Assembly: GCA_944989445.1 (NCBI GenBank)
Contig: CALYLW010000071.1
Coordinates: 86,001-150,000, forward strand
DNA length: 64,000 nt
From: Ampullaceana balthica
Lineage: Eukaryota > Mollusca > Gastropoda > Lymnaeidae
Direction: 5' to 3'
A model generated the notes under the pieces. It had not been told where the DNA came from and searched no databases. It saw only the letters and a program-made list of their open reading frames with translations. Positions 11,212-23,365 of this stretch are shown here, in pieces. Both the position numbers and the translations under genes were made by a program. The first letter of the stretch is position 1; each line of letters begins with the position of its first letter.

Positions 11212-11338
11212 CACTACAGTACCAGAAACTTTAGCTGAGCCAATCTAAATTTTTTGCTTTGATCGAAATTAACGATTAATTAATCGTTAATTTTTCAAAT
11301 GTTAACAATTAAATTTAAATTAATCGTTAACAGCCCTA

Positions 11339-11917
11339 AATAAAAACAACAAACAACAACAAAAAAACCTGCACAAAAATTGACGTTAAGGTCTGTCTTT
11401 TGATAAATCATTTAATGAAGTGAAAAAAAGGGGAGGGGGGCACAATCCAATTTTTCCAGTGGGTCAAGTATGTTTCCTTCTATTTATATTTCGCTGTAAG
11501 AAGGGTGGACATAAAAACAAAAAGTTATTACAGTGATTATTAAAGTAATATATTTAACTAACCGCAAATTGAACACGATTGGCTGATTGGTACCCACGGG
11601 CCGCGGTTTCACCACCCCCATACGAGACTAAAACAAATCAAAACATCGGTGTTAAAACAAGAATCCTGTCTTATCCAGTAATCTATGTCCCGCTATTAAA
11701 CGCTCAATTTTAGCAGTGGCAATTTCCCTTAATCCTTTTTATGTCTTTTCTTTTATTAAATAACTTTTAAATTCAAATTTGAACTGCTGTTCATTTCTAA
11801 CCTTTTCCTTTTGTGGATGTACTTTTGTTTAAATTTTATTTTAATAAATAAAAATCATTTCTTATCTTTATTAATTACAGAATGAAAACTCGATCCGTGT
11901 CAGTATAAATCGAATCA
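11339..11917. other. Intergenic, no gene seen
   Basis: AT-rich DNA with A-rich simple sequence right after the MITE. Nothing else could be assigned. Confidence 0.45.
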
Positions 11918-13557
11918 CGCAGTCACATCGGGCATCACTTTAAACACCCAGATGTCTTCGCAGTCACATCGGGCATCACTTTAAACACCCAGATGTCTTC
12001 GCAGTCACATCGGGCATCACTTTAAACACCCAGATGTCTTCGCAGTCACATCGGGCATCACTTTAAACACCCAGATGTCTTCGCAGTCACATCGGGCATC
12101 ACTTTAAACACCCAGATGTCTTCGCAGTCACATCGGGCATCACTTTAAACACCCAGATGTCTTCGCAGTCACATCGGGCATCACTTTAAACACCCAGATG
12201 TCTTCGCAGTCACATCGGGCATCACTTTAAACACCCAGATGTCTTCGCAGTCACATCGGGCATCACTTTAAACACCCAGATGTCTTCGCAGTCACATCGG
12301 GCATCACTTTAAACACCCAGATGTCTTCGCAGTCACATCGGGCATCACTTTAAACACCCAGATGTCTTCGCAGTCACATCGGGCATCACTTTAAACACCC
12401 AGATGTCTTCGCAGTCACATCGGGCATAACTTTAAACACCCAGATGTCTTCGCAGTCACATCGGGCATCACTTTAAACACCCAGATGTCTTCGCAGTCAC
12501 ATCGGGCATCACTTTAAACACCCAGATGTCTTCGCAGTCACATCGGGCATCACTTTAAACACCCAGATGTCTTCGCAGTCACATCGGGCATCACTTTAAA
12601 CACCCAGATGTCTTCGCAGTCACATCGGGCATCACTTTAAACACCCAGATGTCTTCGCAGTCACATCGGGCATCACTTTAAACACCCAGATGTCTTCGCA
12701 GTCACATCGGGCATCACTTTAAACACCCAGATGTCTTCGCAGTCACATCGGGCATCACTTTAAACACCCAGATGTCTTCGCAGTCACATCGGGCATCACT
12801 TTAAACACCCAGATGTCTTCGCAGTCACATCGGGCATCACTTTAAACACCCAGATGTCTTCGCAGTCACATCGGGCATCACTTTAAACACCCAGATGTCT
12901 TCGCAGTCACATCGGGCATCACTTTAAACACCCAGATGTCTTCGCAGTCACATCGGGCATCACTTTAAACACCCAGATGTCTTCGCAGTCACATCGGGCA
13001 TCACTTTAAACACCCAGATGTCTTCGCAGTCACATCGGGCATCACTTTAAACACCCAGATGTCTTCGCAGTCACATCGGGCATCACTTTAAACACCCAGA
13101 TGTCTTCGCAGTCACATCGGGCATCACTTTAAACACCCAGATGTCTTCGCAGTCACATCGGGCATCACTTTAAACACCCAGATGTCTTCGCAGTCACATC
13201 GGGCATCACTTTAAACACCCAGATGTCTTCGCAGTCACATCGGGCATCACTTTAAACACCCAGATGTCTTCGCAGTCACATCGGGCATCACTTTAAACAC
13301 CCAGATGTCTTCGCAGTCACATCGGGCATCACTTTAAACACCCAGATGTCTTCGCAGTCACATCGGGCATCACTTTAAACACCCAGATGTCTTCGCAGTC
13401 ACATCGGGCATCACTTTAAACACCCAGATGTCTTCGCAGTCACATCGGGCATCACTTTAAACACCCAGATGTCTTCGCAGTCACATCGGGCATCACTTTA
13501 AACACCCAGATGTCTTCGCAGTCACATCGGGCATCACTTTAAACACCCAGATGTCTT
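11918..13557. repeat. 41-bp satellite, 40 units, nearly perfect
   Basis: Exactly 40 units of 41 bp, beginning CGCAGTCACATCGGGCATCA. By eye only one substitution is visible in 1640 bp (GCATAAC instead of GCATCAC, at 12428). Each unit carries GATGT and ACATC as a short inverted repeat. No spacer sequences separate the units, so it is not a CRISPR-like array. Confidence 0.97.
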
Positions 13558-13616
13558 CTGAGATTTCGATCACTCCACTGAATATTTCCATCAAATGTTT
13601 CCCATAAAGAACTTAG

Positions 13617-13896
13617 AAAGGTGTACAGGAACTAATATATGTACAGCAAATAAAGGTGTACAGGAACTAATATATGTACAGCAAATAAAGGTGTACAGGA
13701 ACTAATATATGAACAGCAAGTAAAGGTGTACAGGAACTCATATATGTACAGCAAATAAAGTTGTACAGGAACTAATATGTGTACAGCAATTAAAGGTGTA
13801 CAGGAACTAATATATGTACAGCAAGTAAAGGTGTACAGGAACTAATATATGTACAGCAAGTAAAGGTGTACAGGAATTAATATATGTACAGCAAGT
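13617..13896. repeat. 35-bp minisatellite, 8 units
   Basis: Eight units of 35 bp starting AAAGGTGTACAGGAACTAAT, with scattered substitutions. It begins 59 bp after the 41-bp satellite but shares no obvious sequence with it. Confidence 0.93.
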
Positions 13897-14075
13897 AAAG
13901 ATTTTGTGTGCATAAAATAAACGCCACGAGAAAGATGCCAACTTTTGACGTCACGGTATCTGTACTTGCAGCGAGTGTGGTCCAGAGCTGGACCCTTGAC
14001 CTGTCAAGACCGACGTCCAGTGAATAGAAGGTGTGGGGTGGAGCAGGGCGACAAATCTCCGGGTGGCATCTCTAC

Positions 14076-14330
14076 GGCGGCTGGATAGCGCAGTGAATAG
14101 TGCGCTCGCCTTACAAGCTGAGGGGCGTCGGATCTAGCCCCTGTTAATTAAGGCCACAATAAAAATGTTGATGAAGGACTTTCGCTAAAAAAATCCTCCG
14201 CTGACCTGGAGAGGAGATGGGCGCCGCCAAGCTCTACTAAGCCCCGAGAAAGTTCTAATGGAAACATTAGAACCCCCTATCACCACGAGGTTATGGGACC
14301 CAACAACAATCTCTACACATTCATGGTAAG
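14076..14330 (+). mobile_element. tRNA-derived SINE, second family
   Basis: The head shows a box A-like stretch (GGATAGCGCAGTGAATAG) and a box B-like stretch (GGATCTAGCCCC) at tRNA spacing, around CTTACAA as anticodon loop. A GC-richer body follows (GACCTGGAGAGGAGATGG and GAACCCCCTATCACCACG). The layout is that of a tRNA-headed SINE. The 3' limit is uncertain, and no other copy is in the window to fix it. Confidence 0.55.
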
Positions 14331-14809
14331 TGGGGAGAGAGGAGGGGGGGTAGTAACTAACACCGAATGCAAACAGTCAATCGAGGGGATTTAAGATTAC
14401 TGCTGACGGAAAGACAGCCGAGGATTACTAAATTGGTAGCAGCATAAGCTGCTCATCATTGTCATTACAAATGATTTCGAATGTTTCAACTTTTAAAAAA
14501 AAATTACTTTTCTATTCCGAGTTCAATAAAAGTTTCATGTCAAAATCAATGTTTCTAATTTACACTAACCCTTTACTACATTTGAAGAAAAATGGTGTAA
14601 CATTTAAATCATAAATATGTCTTTCTGTTTATTTGCTATTAATTGTTACATAATTATTTTCCATGGGCGCTGAGTAACTTTTTTTCGGGAAAAGTGGTGG
14701 TAGTCAAAACAAGTTTGGGAACCACTGTTGTAACTGATCTTGTTATAAAAATGAAATTTATTAAAGCTATTAAACAAGGCTTAAGGGATGACGTTACAGC
14801 TACTCTTGA
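14331..14809. other. Intergenic with a lone hAT-type terminus
   Basis: No gene. GTTTGGGAACCACTG at about 14714-14728 looks like the inverted CAGTGGTTCCCAAAC end common to hAT elements. No partner end or target duplication was found. Confidence 0.4.
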
Positions 14810-15212
14810 GGACCAGAATGTCGGCCACGTGGCGTGGACTAGAGCACCAAGATGTCGGCCACTTGGCGTGGACTAGAGAACCAAGATGTCGGCCAAGTGA
14901 TGAGGACTAGAGGACCAAGATGTCGGCCAAGTCCCGAGGACTAAAGCACCAAGATGTTGGCCAAGTGACGAGGACTAGAGCATAAAAATGTCGGCCAAAT
15001 GATGAGGACTATAGCACCAAGATGTCGGCCACGTGGCGTGGACTAGAGGACCAAAGATGTCAGCCACGTGATGAGGACTAGAGGACCAAAGATGTCAGCC
15101 ACGTGATGAGGACTAGAAGACCAAGATGTCGGCCACGTGGCGTGGACTAGAGGACCAAGATGTCGGCTACGGGGCGTGGACTAGAGGACCAAAGATGTCG
15201 GCCAAGTGACGT
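14810..15212. repeat. 34-35-bp minisatellite, about 12 units
   Basis: Units are built on AAGATGTCGGCCACGTGG followed by CGTGGACTAGAGGACC, with variants (CAAGTGATGAGG). Several units contain the palindrome CCACGTGG, an E-box core. Confidence 0.9.
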
Positions 15213-15419
15213 ATGACTTCTTTCAGCCATACAAAAACTTAGCCCTTGTATTACAAGAGAAGCTGGAGACCGACTACAATAAATCGAATTTGAGGTAAAA
15301 TGTCAAGTGTACTTTTACCGGCTTGCTCAAGGTTAAGCCGTGGTTAATAAGAATGATATTTTTTGAGTCGTGTTGGTGGTTAGAGAGTTGGGTTGTTTTT
15401 TAACGTGTAATGCCATTTG

Positions 15420-15632
15420 AACTTTCCTGTTCTCTCCATAAATTCCATCTGAACTGTCCTGTTGTCGGCATAAATGCCCTCATAAATGTCCTGTTGTCTG
15501 CCAGTATGTTCTCTGAATTATCCTGTTGTCTGCCAGTATGTTCTCTAAATTATCATATTGTCTGCCAGTATGTTCTATGAATTAACCTGTTGTCTGCTTG
15601 TATCTTCTCTGAATTATCCTATTGTCAATTTT
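15420..15632. repeat. About 31-bp degenerate minisatellite
   Basis: Roughly seven diverged units around TGCCAGTATGTTCTCTGAAT followed by TATCCTGTTGTC. The first units are the most diverged. Confidence 0.75.
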
Positions 15633-15659
15633 TTATCTAAATTTTGTTGGATCATGTGC

Positions 15660-15860
15660 AAAAAATAAACCCGTCTTCTATTATCAAATTTGTCTGCGCA
15701 AAGTTATAAATCCAAAATAATTTCATAGATATGAAATAGATATAAAATCTAAAAAATTATCAACATTTTTCTGCGCGGTAACTCTAAACTGCTGCCCGTG
15801 TCTGGCAGCCAGTTGCGCGGCTACGTAGTGGTGCAGCTTAGAGGGAAAATTACATGTACA
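15660..15860. repeat. Diverged GCGCGG / GCTTAGAGGGAA dispersed repeat
   Basis: It carries TGTCTGCGCAAAG, TCTGCGCGGTAACTC and GCAGCTTAGAGGGAAAA. These correspond in inverted order to pieces of 10655-10855 and 17850-18030. Confidence 0.4.
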
Positions 15861-16809
15861 ATTTAATTTAAAATTTTTAAATCTTGTTTTTTTTTATAGT
15901 GGAAACGTATTATTGAAATACAAATATTTTTTTAAAACTTATTTTCATCGCACTGAATAAAGAGAAACTTTTAGTGCAGATACACTAGCTCATCCCGATA
16001 GCAGCCATGATTGCAAAGGGAGTTAAGTTAAATCTATGACGTACCGTCTGGCTGAATGACCCGCCCTACTGCTCTACCGACCAGAGTTCATCAACACGGA
16101 CGGTCAAGCGGGGACATTCATGTCATGTCGAACCTTGACAAGGCTTATCACGTTACTGACAGCAGCGCATCACTTCATCACCCCTCCCCAACCGACGCCC
16201 CCCCTCCCCCGCCTTAGCCATAACCCAAACCTTTACAGGTCCATGTCTTGGAGATGTTGTATTAAAATGTTGAATTATTTGAAATATGATTTCTACAAGT
16301 TTATCAAACTTTGTTTGATGCCATCAGTCTTAAGTTAGACCGTGACTGGCAGGATAAATAGTGACACTTTCCTGGAAATTTTCCGACGCCATTAACCCTA
16401 ACACGAGTCGGTCTAAGATATGAACCCGGAAATCTTTGATGAACGCACCAGATTGTTTTAGCCAGTCATTTTATCTCCATCAAAACTGACTTTGTAATCG
16501 TATAGAAAAAAATGATTTCGATTACATGTACTGAATTAATTTTAAAAGTGTGTCGAATAATTCGTGTTTGAAAATGATATTTTTATAATTGATTGTGAAA
16601 AACTGATATCACCATGTCAGAAACGTATTAATTTCAATGTTAATTTTGTTGGGAAAAGTGAGTTATTGTTCCTAGGAGCATAATATGTCTAGCACATTAC
16701 CATTAAAAAATAAAATATTTGTTGAATTGTTGGCTTAAGGGCAAAAGATTGTGATTTCAGCTAAGACGTATCTATGAACTCAAAAGCAATTCGTCCATAA
16801 ACTGTGCGG
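15861..16809. other. Intergenic, no gene seen
   Basis: AT-rich, with a short C-rich patch at 16180-16215. The open frame 16120-16338 has no recognisable domain. A minus-strand GTCGGTAGAGCAGTAGGG near 16070 resembles a tRNA box A but has no box B. Confidence 0.4.
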
Positions 16810-17165
16810 GTAAGGCTAAAACTAGAGCAGCACTTAGTCTATATACTGGACGTGTACAGCTCAATTTAGAGTAGCAATTAGTCCTTATACTGGACTTTGA
16901 GGCTAATTCTAGAGTAGCAATTAGTCTATATAGTGGACGTATAAGGCTAATCCTAGAGTAGCAATTAGTCTATATAGTGAACGTGTAAGGCTGATTCTGG
17001 AGTAGCAATTAGTCTATATAGTGGACGTGTAAGGCTAATCCTAGAGTAGCAATTAGTCTATATAGTGGACGTGTAAGGCTAATCCTAGAGTAGCAATTAG
17101 TCTATATAGTGGACCAGTAAGGCTAATTCTGGAGTAGCACTTAGTCCTTATACTGGGCGTGAAAA
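16810..17165. repeat. 44-bp minisatellite, about 8 units
   Basis: Units begin TAAGGCTAATCCTAGAGTAG and contain AATTAGTCTATATAGTGGAC. Outer units are more diverged than the central ones. Confidence 0.9.
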
Positions 17166-17506
17166 TCTAATGCCTTGAAAAAGTATCGATTTATTCTGGT
17201 GCAGACATAAAGTGTTTAATAGCGGTCTGTGGTTCAGTTATTAAAGTAGAACACAACAGCACCACACTTTGTTATTGTCACTAATCTTGTATTAACTGGT
17301 AGTTGGTACGCATCTGTAATAGGAAGAAGCAAAAACAAATCTCTGGCCACATGCAAATTTGTTGCCAGATAGAGGGGTTTTTTTTAAGCGACACTCCGGT
17401 GAGTCATTTCAATGAGACAAATTTAAAATAAATAAAAAAGTAAACAACAACGTATTTGTAAAGAAGTTTTGTTTTTAATGCGTGTTATTCCAAACGTTTT
17501 AAAAAG

Positions 17507-17580
<74 letters not shown>

Positions 17581-17607
17581 CATATATATATATACATATA
17601 TATATAT
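17166..17607. other. Intergenic ending in a long (AT)n tract
   Basis: No gene. The dinucleotide AT tract at about 17509-17607 runs into the left end of the foldback element; AT dinucleotides resume after its right end at 18317. Confidence 0.7.
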
Positions 17608-18316
17608 TAGGGATGCGGAAATAAACTATTAATTTCTCGATTAATCGTTAAAAATTTTAAGGATTAAAATTTTGTCTTTAAACTTTTAAATGTACTTGAA
17701 GTCATACAAGTAAAATATCTCGGCCGATAAATATAAAGTAATTCCCGGACGATTAAACAAACATGTTGGTTTAAACCTATTGACTGACGTGAATGTTCAA
17801 AAAGTTGTTAAATGTTATTGTGTCCAATGAGAGAAATCATTTGCCTACCATGCAATGTTCCCTCTAAGTGTAAGCTTCGTTGGTCCTTGTGCAAAAGGTA
17901 TAAAAAAACAACAACAAAGTCAATTTTTTGTGCAATGTGTTACTAAATTTGCTGCGCAGTCATTCTTTTAACTCCGGCGTGGCGTCGGTCAAATATCTGC
18001 GCAGCTTCGAAGCTTAAAGGGATCTAACACGCTTAGATATCACCTGCATACTGCATACTTATGACACCATGTACATTTCAATATTTGGCTTTAATCGAAA
18101 TTAACCTATATTTAATGAATATAATGCAATAGTTTAAAACCAAAATGTTCGTGTAATCGTTCTGAAATTAGTTTATATTTATCAGCCGAAATATTTCACT
18201 TTTTGACTTCCAGTACATTTATAAGTGGTGGATCGATTAATCATTTAAAAATAATTTAATCGATAAAAAATTGCAAAAATTTATCGAAAAAGTAATCGTT
18301 AATTACCGCAGCTCTA
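17608..18316. mobile_element. Foldback element of the TAGGGCTGCGG family
   Basis: The left end TAGGGATGCGGAAATAAAC and the inverted right end TAGAGCTGCGGTAATTAAC are the same terminus type. The arms (about 17608-17790 and 18130-18316) are complementary over most of about 180 bp, including the ATATTTATCGGCCGA region. The sister copy at 10412 instead has two different ends. The element sits inside an (AT)n tract. Confidence 0.6.
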
Positions 18317-19980
18317 ATATATATATATATATATATAAAACAATATGTAAAGCTCAGTTGGTGTTTGCATCTTTGTTTTTGTATCTTTGTATTGTAAAGC
18401 TCCTTCGTACTGCTTGACTCTCGCATACTTAAAACAAAGGCAGCTTTAATGCTAACAGTTCTTCTCTTTATTATGGTATAACTTCTGGTTACTACATTTG
18501 CTATCTCGCTAAGACTCACTCTCTCTCTCTCTCTCTCTGACTGCCTGTCGTTTCCCCTGTGATGGTGTAAGTCTCTCTCTCTAGGTCTGTCCTCTTACCC
18601 TAAGGTGGGTTATTCTCTGTCCTGGTCTTTCCATGTCTCCCTTGTCTCCTACCGTCCTCTCCTTATATTGCCGGCCACAGGCATGCGGCCGACACCTGAA
18701 AGCGCCCCCCTCCCTAGTGTGAGCAATAAAATTCCCAGTCTTTCATTCCCTAACCCATGTCCAGTGATTAGCAGCTTAGGTTACCACGGTCGTTCTAAAT
18801 GATCTTCTATCCTGTAGTCCCTTCCACGGACACTAAAAATTTGCTGACATTGTTCTACACCACAATCTACCCTTACCTTCTTACCACCCAACGTTCCGTA
18901 GCTGGGGGTGGGGGGGGGGAGAAAAGCCGGAATCTTTTCGTTTCCGGTCATTGTCTGAGAGCATCATTACATTCCAGGTACGACCCCGTCGCCTACCTAC
19001 CGTCAGCTCCCCTCTCAAATATTTCAAACAAGGTTCTCAATTATTTCAAGCCAGGTCCTCCACAGTATGTTTGTATGTTTGTATGTTTGTATATATGTAT
19101 GTTTGTATGTTTGTATGTTTGTATGTTTAATTTTTGAAACTCTCAGTTACACAATCAAGTAAATACCAAATAATGAACGGGGACCAAATTCGTTCGTTTT
19201 AACCTGCAGATGGTTTGAGTATAGTTGTTTTTTTAATCGTCCCTTTTGCCTGAAAGTCGTAACTTAAAATATCAGAAAATGTAGAGACAACGAGAGAACA
19301 ATTAAATCTTGTTTCAATATTGAACAACTTTAGGCGGACGTTCAAAACGAGTTATTTTTGGTACATTATTTTTTTTATGCAAGACTTTATTTTGAGTGGT
19401 GCGCCTTAAAAAATCTTTATCGTCAAATTACGGTGTGCACATTTTCATGTAAGCATCCTAAATTGCGCTCTGCGGTACAAAGCAGTGGCCTTTCTAACTG
19501 ATACTTTCTTTATACAGTCGTCAGTCGGACCTCGCAAACTCGAACTCAAAGGGACCCGTAAAAAATATTCGACTTACAAGTTTTTGAGATAGGAAAAATT
19601 GCGTAATAGGCGCAGATTAATCAAGGAATTTGGCGGGACCTAACTTTGTTTTTTTACGGGTTGTTTAATTATCACCGTTAATTTTAGTCAAATGTTCTTG
19701 TAGTCTGGAAGTGCGCAATCGCACATATCTAAATGCAAGTGAGGGAGTATAAGGGAACCAAACCAACGTCCAAAACGTATTTCTAAGAAAAATGAAGCGT
19801 TATGAGTGGAAGCAATAAATCAATGTTTTTTTCTAAATCTTCTTTTCTTTTTTACATGCATTCACTGCCCCCCCCCACAAGGACCTGTGGCTTCATCGTA
19901 CCCATGGATCCCTTCAGCGCCCACCAGGGGGCGCTACCGCCCACTTTGGGAATCGCGGGCCTAGAACGTACAGGGAAGGT
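18317..19980. other. Intergenic, simple repeats only
   Basis: Contains an AT tract (18317-18338), (CT)n at 18519-18538 and a GTATGTTT repeat at 19071-19128. A block at 19320-19400 (GGCGGACGTTCAAAACGAG) matches part of the Helitron-like copies at 40363 and 40699. Open frames at 18605-18802 and 18799-19137 lack recognisable domains. Confidence 0.5.
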
Positions 19981-20208
19981 ACCTGTTGATCCATTAATTA
20001 CGAGAAATGTTATTGTTCACCTGTTGATCCATTAATTACCAGAAATGTTATTGTTCACCTGTTGATCCATTAATTACGAGAAATGTTATTGTTCACCTGT
20101 TGATCCATTAATTACGAGAAATGTTATTGTTCACCTGTTGATCCATTAATTACCAGAAATGTTATTGTTCACCTGTTGATCCATTAATTACGAGAAATGT
20201 TATTGTTC
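19981..20208. repeat. 38-bp minisatellite, 6 units
   Basis: Six units of 38 bp starting ACCTGTTGATCCATTAATTA. The units differ only by C/G at one site (ATTACGAG versus ATTACCAG). Confidence 0.95.
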
Positions 20209-20997
20209 TCGTTGTCCCTAGAATCAAGAAGGTTCCTGGGATGTTGGTATAAAGGGGGGCGGGTGGTTGGGGTTGAAAGGGGGCATGACACAACAGCAAG
20301 ACTGAACACCGGAGAAAACAGCAAAGACGGACGGAAAGATAGAGAGAGCGAGCAAGATACTCACGTTGGCCTACTATTGTCATTGTCACTATCGTTGATT
20401 ATTGTTACATGGCATTAATGTCATCGCTATCTCCTATCGTGATTGATTATCGCTTATATTTTGTTAGTGTAATTATGGTTATTTATTTCTATGTAAGTTA
20501 AAAGGTATTTATTTTGCAGTTATTTTCAGTTGTTTGATCTGTTATCGTTGTTCTGTCAGTTAATGTGTTTTATCTTTCTTTTTATATCACCTTCCGTTTT
20601 AAGGAGCCGCTTAAATATTACTTTAAAAAAATTGCATTTGCTCTTGTTGACGTCACACCACCTGTGACTTGAGTTTAGACTAGTTGTTCTATGTGAAGCC
20701 TATTTACAGAAATTCTTGTGGCATGTGTCCTGTAATCCGGTTCAAGGGAAGTAACCTCGTTTTAAGACAACTGCTAATCGCGAGAACAATGTAACAGGCG
20801 ATTGACTTCAATGCTTGTGAACTGAGGGGGGATAGAAGCGGGGTAAACATGACTAAGTGAATTGAGAACCACTGCGTAGAGCAGCCTCTGATATATGCGT
20901 GGTTTCAAAGCGTCTATTTGATGGTGACAGCTGTTGTCGTTGGCGGCAGGAACAAGACAACCGCCTCTGTAATGCAGCCTTCGTCAGTGAACACTGG
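20209..20997. other. Intergenic with a lone hAT-like terminus
   Basis: No gene recognised. TTGAGAACCACTG at about 20861-20873 matches an inverted hAT end (CAGTGGTTCTCAA) but no partner end was found. Confidence 0.4.
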
Positions 20998-21105
20998 CAC
21001 TGGTGTTTCGTTGACCACATTGGACACTGGTGTTTTATTGACCACTTTGAACACTGGTGTTAAATTGACTATATTGGACACTGGTATTCTTTTTACCAAA
21101 TTGAA
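20998..21105. repeat. 27-bp minisatellite, 4 units
   Basis: Four diverged units of CACTGGTGTTTTATTGACC plus eight bases. The nine-residue peptide repeat of the open frame through it is incidental. Confidence 0.85.
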
Positions 21106-21289
21106 AGTTTGTGCTTTTTATAATGACTTGATTTCCCTAATGACGCCCCCCCCCTTTCTACATCAAAAAAAAATCACTTGCAAAATATTTACCTGGTACA
21201 AAATAAAGGAAAACCACAAAAATTCTTATTAAAAAAACAAAATCCTCTTAGTATCACTACAATCATTGTTTTCTATGCGTACATTTATA

Positions 21290-21384
21290 GCTAATATCTA
21301 ATCGCTAATATCTAATCGCTAATATCTAATCGCTAATATCTAATCGCTAATATCTAATCGCTAATATCTAATCGCTAATATCTA
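21290..21384. repeat. 14-bp minisatellite, 7 units
   Basis: Tandem TATCTAATCGCTAA units, uninterrupted. Confidence 0.93.
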
Positions 21385-21561
21385 AAATCAATATTTTTCC
21401 TTTTATCTTCACATCGCATTGAAATCAAATTGTTACTTTGTTAAAAGATATTATAATTTAGAGATTCCTATTCAAGAATAAAATGCGAGTAAATAATTGT
21501 ACGAATGGCTTTGTTAAGTTTCATAATCATCTATCCTAGTGATTTTTTTACGTTGAAATAG

Positions 21562-21776
21562 ATCACTTTACCATCACTTTACCATCACTTTACCATCACT
21601 TTACCATCACTTTACCATCACTTTACCATCACTTTACCATCACTTTACCATCACTTTACCATCACTTTACCATCACTTTACCATCACTTTACCATCACTT
21701 TACCATCACTTTACCATCACTTTACCATCACTTTACCATCACTTTACCATCACTTTACCATCACTTTACCATCACT
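21562..21776. repeat. 11-bp minisatellite, about 19 units
   Basis: Tandem ATCACTTTACC units without visible variation until the last one (ATCACTAACC). Confidence 0.95.
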
Positions 21777-22050
21777 AACCATCAGTTTTTTTTGTTTTTA
21801 TCATTATATATTTTTTTTAAACAAAGCGCATAATAATTTCAGAAAGAACTCGTCTATTGATCCAGAAAATGGTTAAATTTGAAAACAACCCTACGTTCTT
21901 GTCATGACAATTGATGACCGAAGTTAAAATCGGTCAGCGCAGCGGTTCTAATTTATTCCATGATGATATAGGGTGAAGACTGAACAAACAAAAAGTCACA
22001 AAAATAGAAGGAAACAAATAGCATTCGGAAGGAGGCTCTAATCAGCAGGC

Positions 22051-22289
22051 AACACATACAACAGTACAAACAAAGATGGCAACTATATAACACACAGAGC
22101 AGCATATAGCAACACATACAACAGTACAAACAAAGATGGCAAATATATAACACACAGAGCAGCATATAGCTACACATACAACAGTACAAACAAAGATGAC
22201 AACTATATACTACACAAAGCAGCATATAGCAACACATACAACAGTACAAACAAAGATGACAACTATATACTACACAGAGCAGCATATGC
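22051..22289. repeat. 60-bp minisatellite, 4 units
   Basis: Four units starting AACACATACAACAGTACAAA, each with a few substitutions. The cysteine-rich minus-strand frame across it is an effect of the 60-bp period. Confidence 0.93.
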
Positions 22290-23064
22290 GTGCAATGGCA
22301 TAGATAGCGGATACCTTAACGGATAGTGCACATAAACAATTGATATTTTTTCATTTTAAAAAATCCAATTTTTTTAGTATCATGGTTTGGTCCCAGTGAC
22401 GGAAAGACATGTCCTTCCACAGTTGAGTCCCTTAATGGGAATGAGTGCAAAGCTTTAGTAAAAAAAATTATAGCTTTATTCCATTTTATGTGCCGTGTAG
22501 AAACAAATAAAACTAATGTCTCTCCGGGCACTGTTCTTGATCAACTTGAGAGCATTTCCACAGGAGATATTTAGAACACAATTCACATCATGCGTGTTTG
22601 TATAAGATGTTTAAATAATTGGTCTCTCTTAAAGAAGGGGTTCAAAACTTTTTGCGTAGGTCGCCGTATTCCATGGAAAAAAAAAGATAAGTCAGGGCCG
22701 GCTCAATATAATGAGCAAAAATGACATACGTTAAGAATAACTTACATGCCATACATATATATACTCATACACACTTTATGGTTAATTTGTGCACGTGATA
22801 TTTAGTGGCGTTGAAAATTGGAAAATACTATCGTGATTTTCGAGGCTTTATATATATCATTTTCCATCATTAGAAATTACTAATATACTAGGTACCTTAC
22901 AATAAATAAAAAGTTTTGAAATAAGACTAAAGCTAAAAATGTTGACTAAAAGGTGATGTAAAAACTGTTCTAAATTATTTAGTACACCATTCCACATTTA
23001 TTTTATTTTCAATTCCGTACAGAAACAATATCCCGGCACCTATTTTTGCCATCGGACGCCATGG
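22290..23064. other. Intergenic, no gene seen
   Basis: AT-rich sequence. GGGGTTCAAAACTTTTTGCG at about 22639 vaguely resembles a hAT end but nothing pairs with it. Confidence 0.4.
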
Positions 23065-23314
23065 AAATTCGTACACATCACAGCACATAAATTCGTACAC
23101 ATCACAGCACATAAATTCGTACACATCACAGCACATACATTCGTACACATCACAGCACATAAATTCGTACACATCACAGCACATAAATTCGTACACATCA
23201 CAGCACATAAATTCGTACACATCACAGCACATAAATTCGTACACATCACAGCACATAAATTCGTACACATCACAGCACATAAATTCGTACACATCACAGC
23301 ACATAAATTCGTAG
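23065..23314. repeat. 24-bp minisatellite, 10.4 units
   Basis: Ten complete units of AAATTCGTACACATCACAGC plus ACAT, and a partial one. One unit has CATTCG instead of AATTCG. Confidence 0.95.
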
Positions 23315-23365
23315 GCTTTTTATACAATATCCACGTTGGTAAACAATAAAACGTCATATATTTTT

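Larger units (their letters stand above)
10412..11338 (+). mobile_element. TAGGGCTG hAT-like MITE, with a nested insertion
   Basis: The ends are TAGGGCTGCGGAAATTAAC and, inverted, TAGGGCTGTTAACGATTAA. The same two distinct termini occur in 31106-31382, and one of them ends the BED-finger remnant at 28-395. A weak trace of the BED region lies around 10570-10650. No transposase frame remains. I could not find a convincing 8-bp target duplication. The segment 10912-11211 is a separate nested element. Confidence 0.65.

Noticed and set aside
11918..13557. CRISPR-like array of 41-bp repeats
   Set aside because: Units are head to tail with no unique spacers, no cas genes are present, and the context is eukaryotic.
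20861..20873. hAT MITE of the CAGTGSTTCTCAAA family
   Set aside because: Only one end is present; no inverted partner or target duplication was found nearby.
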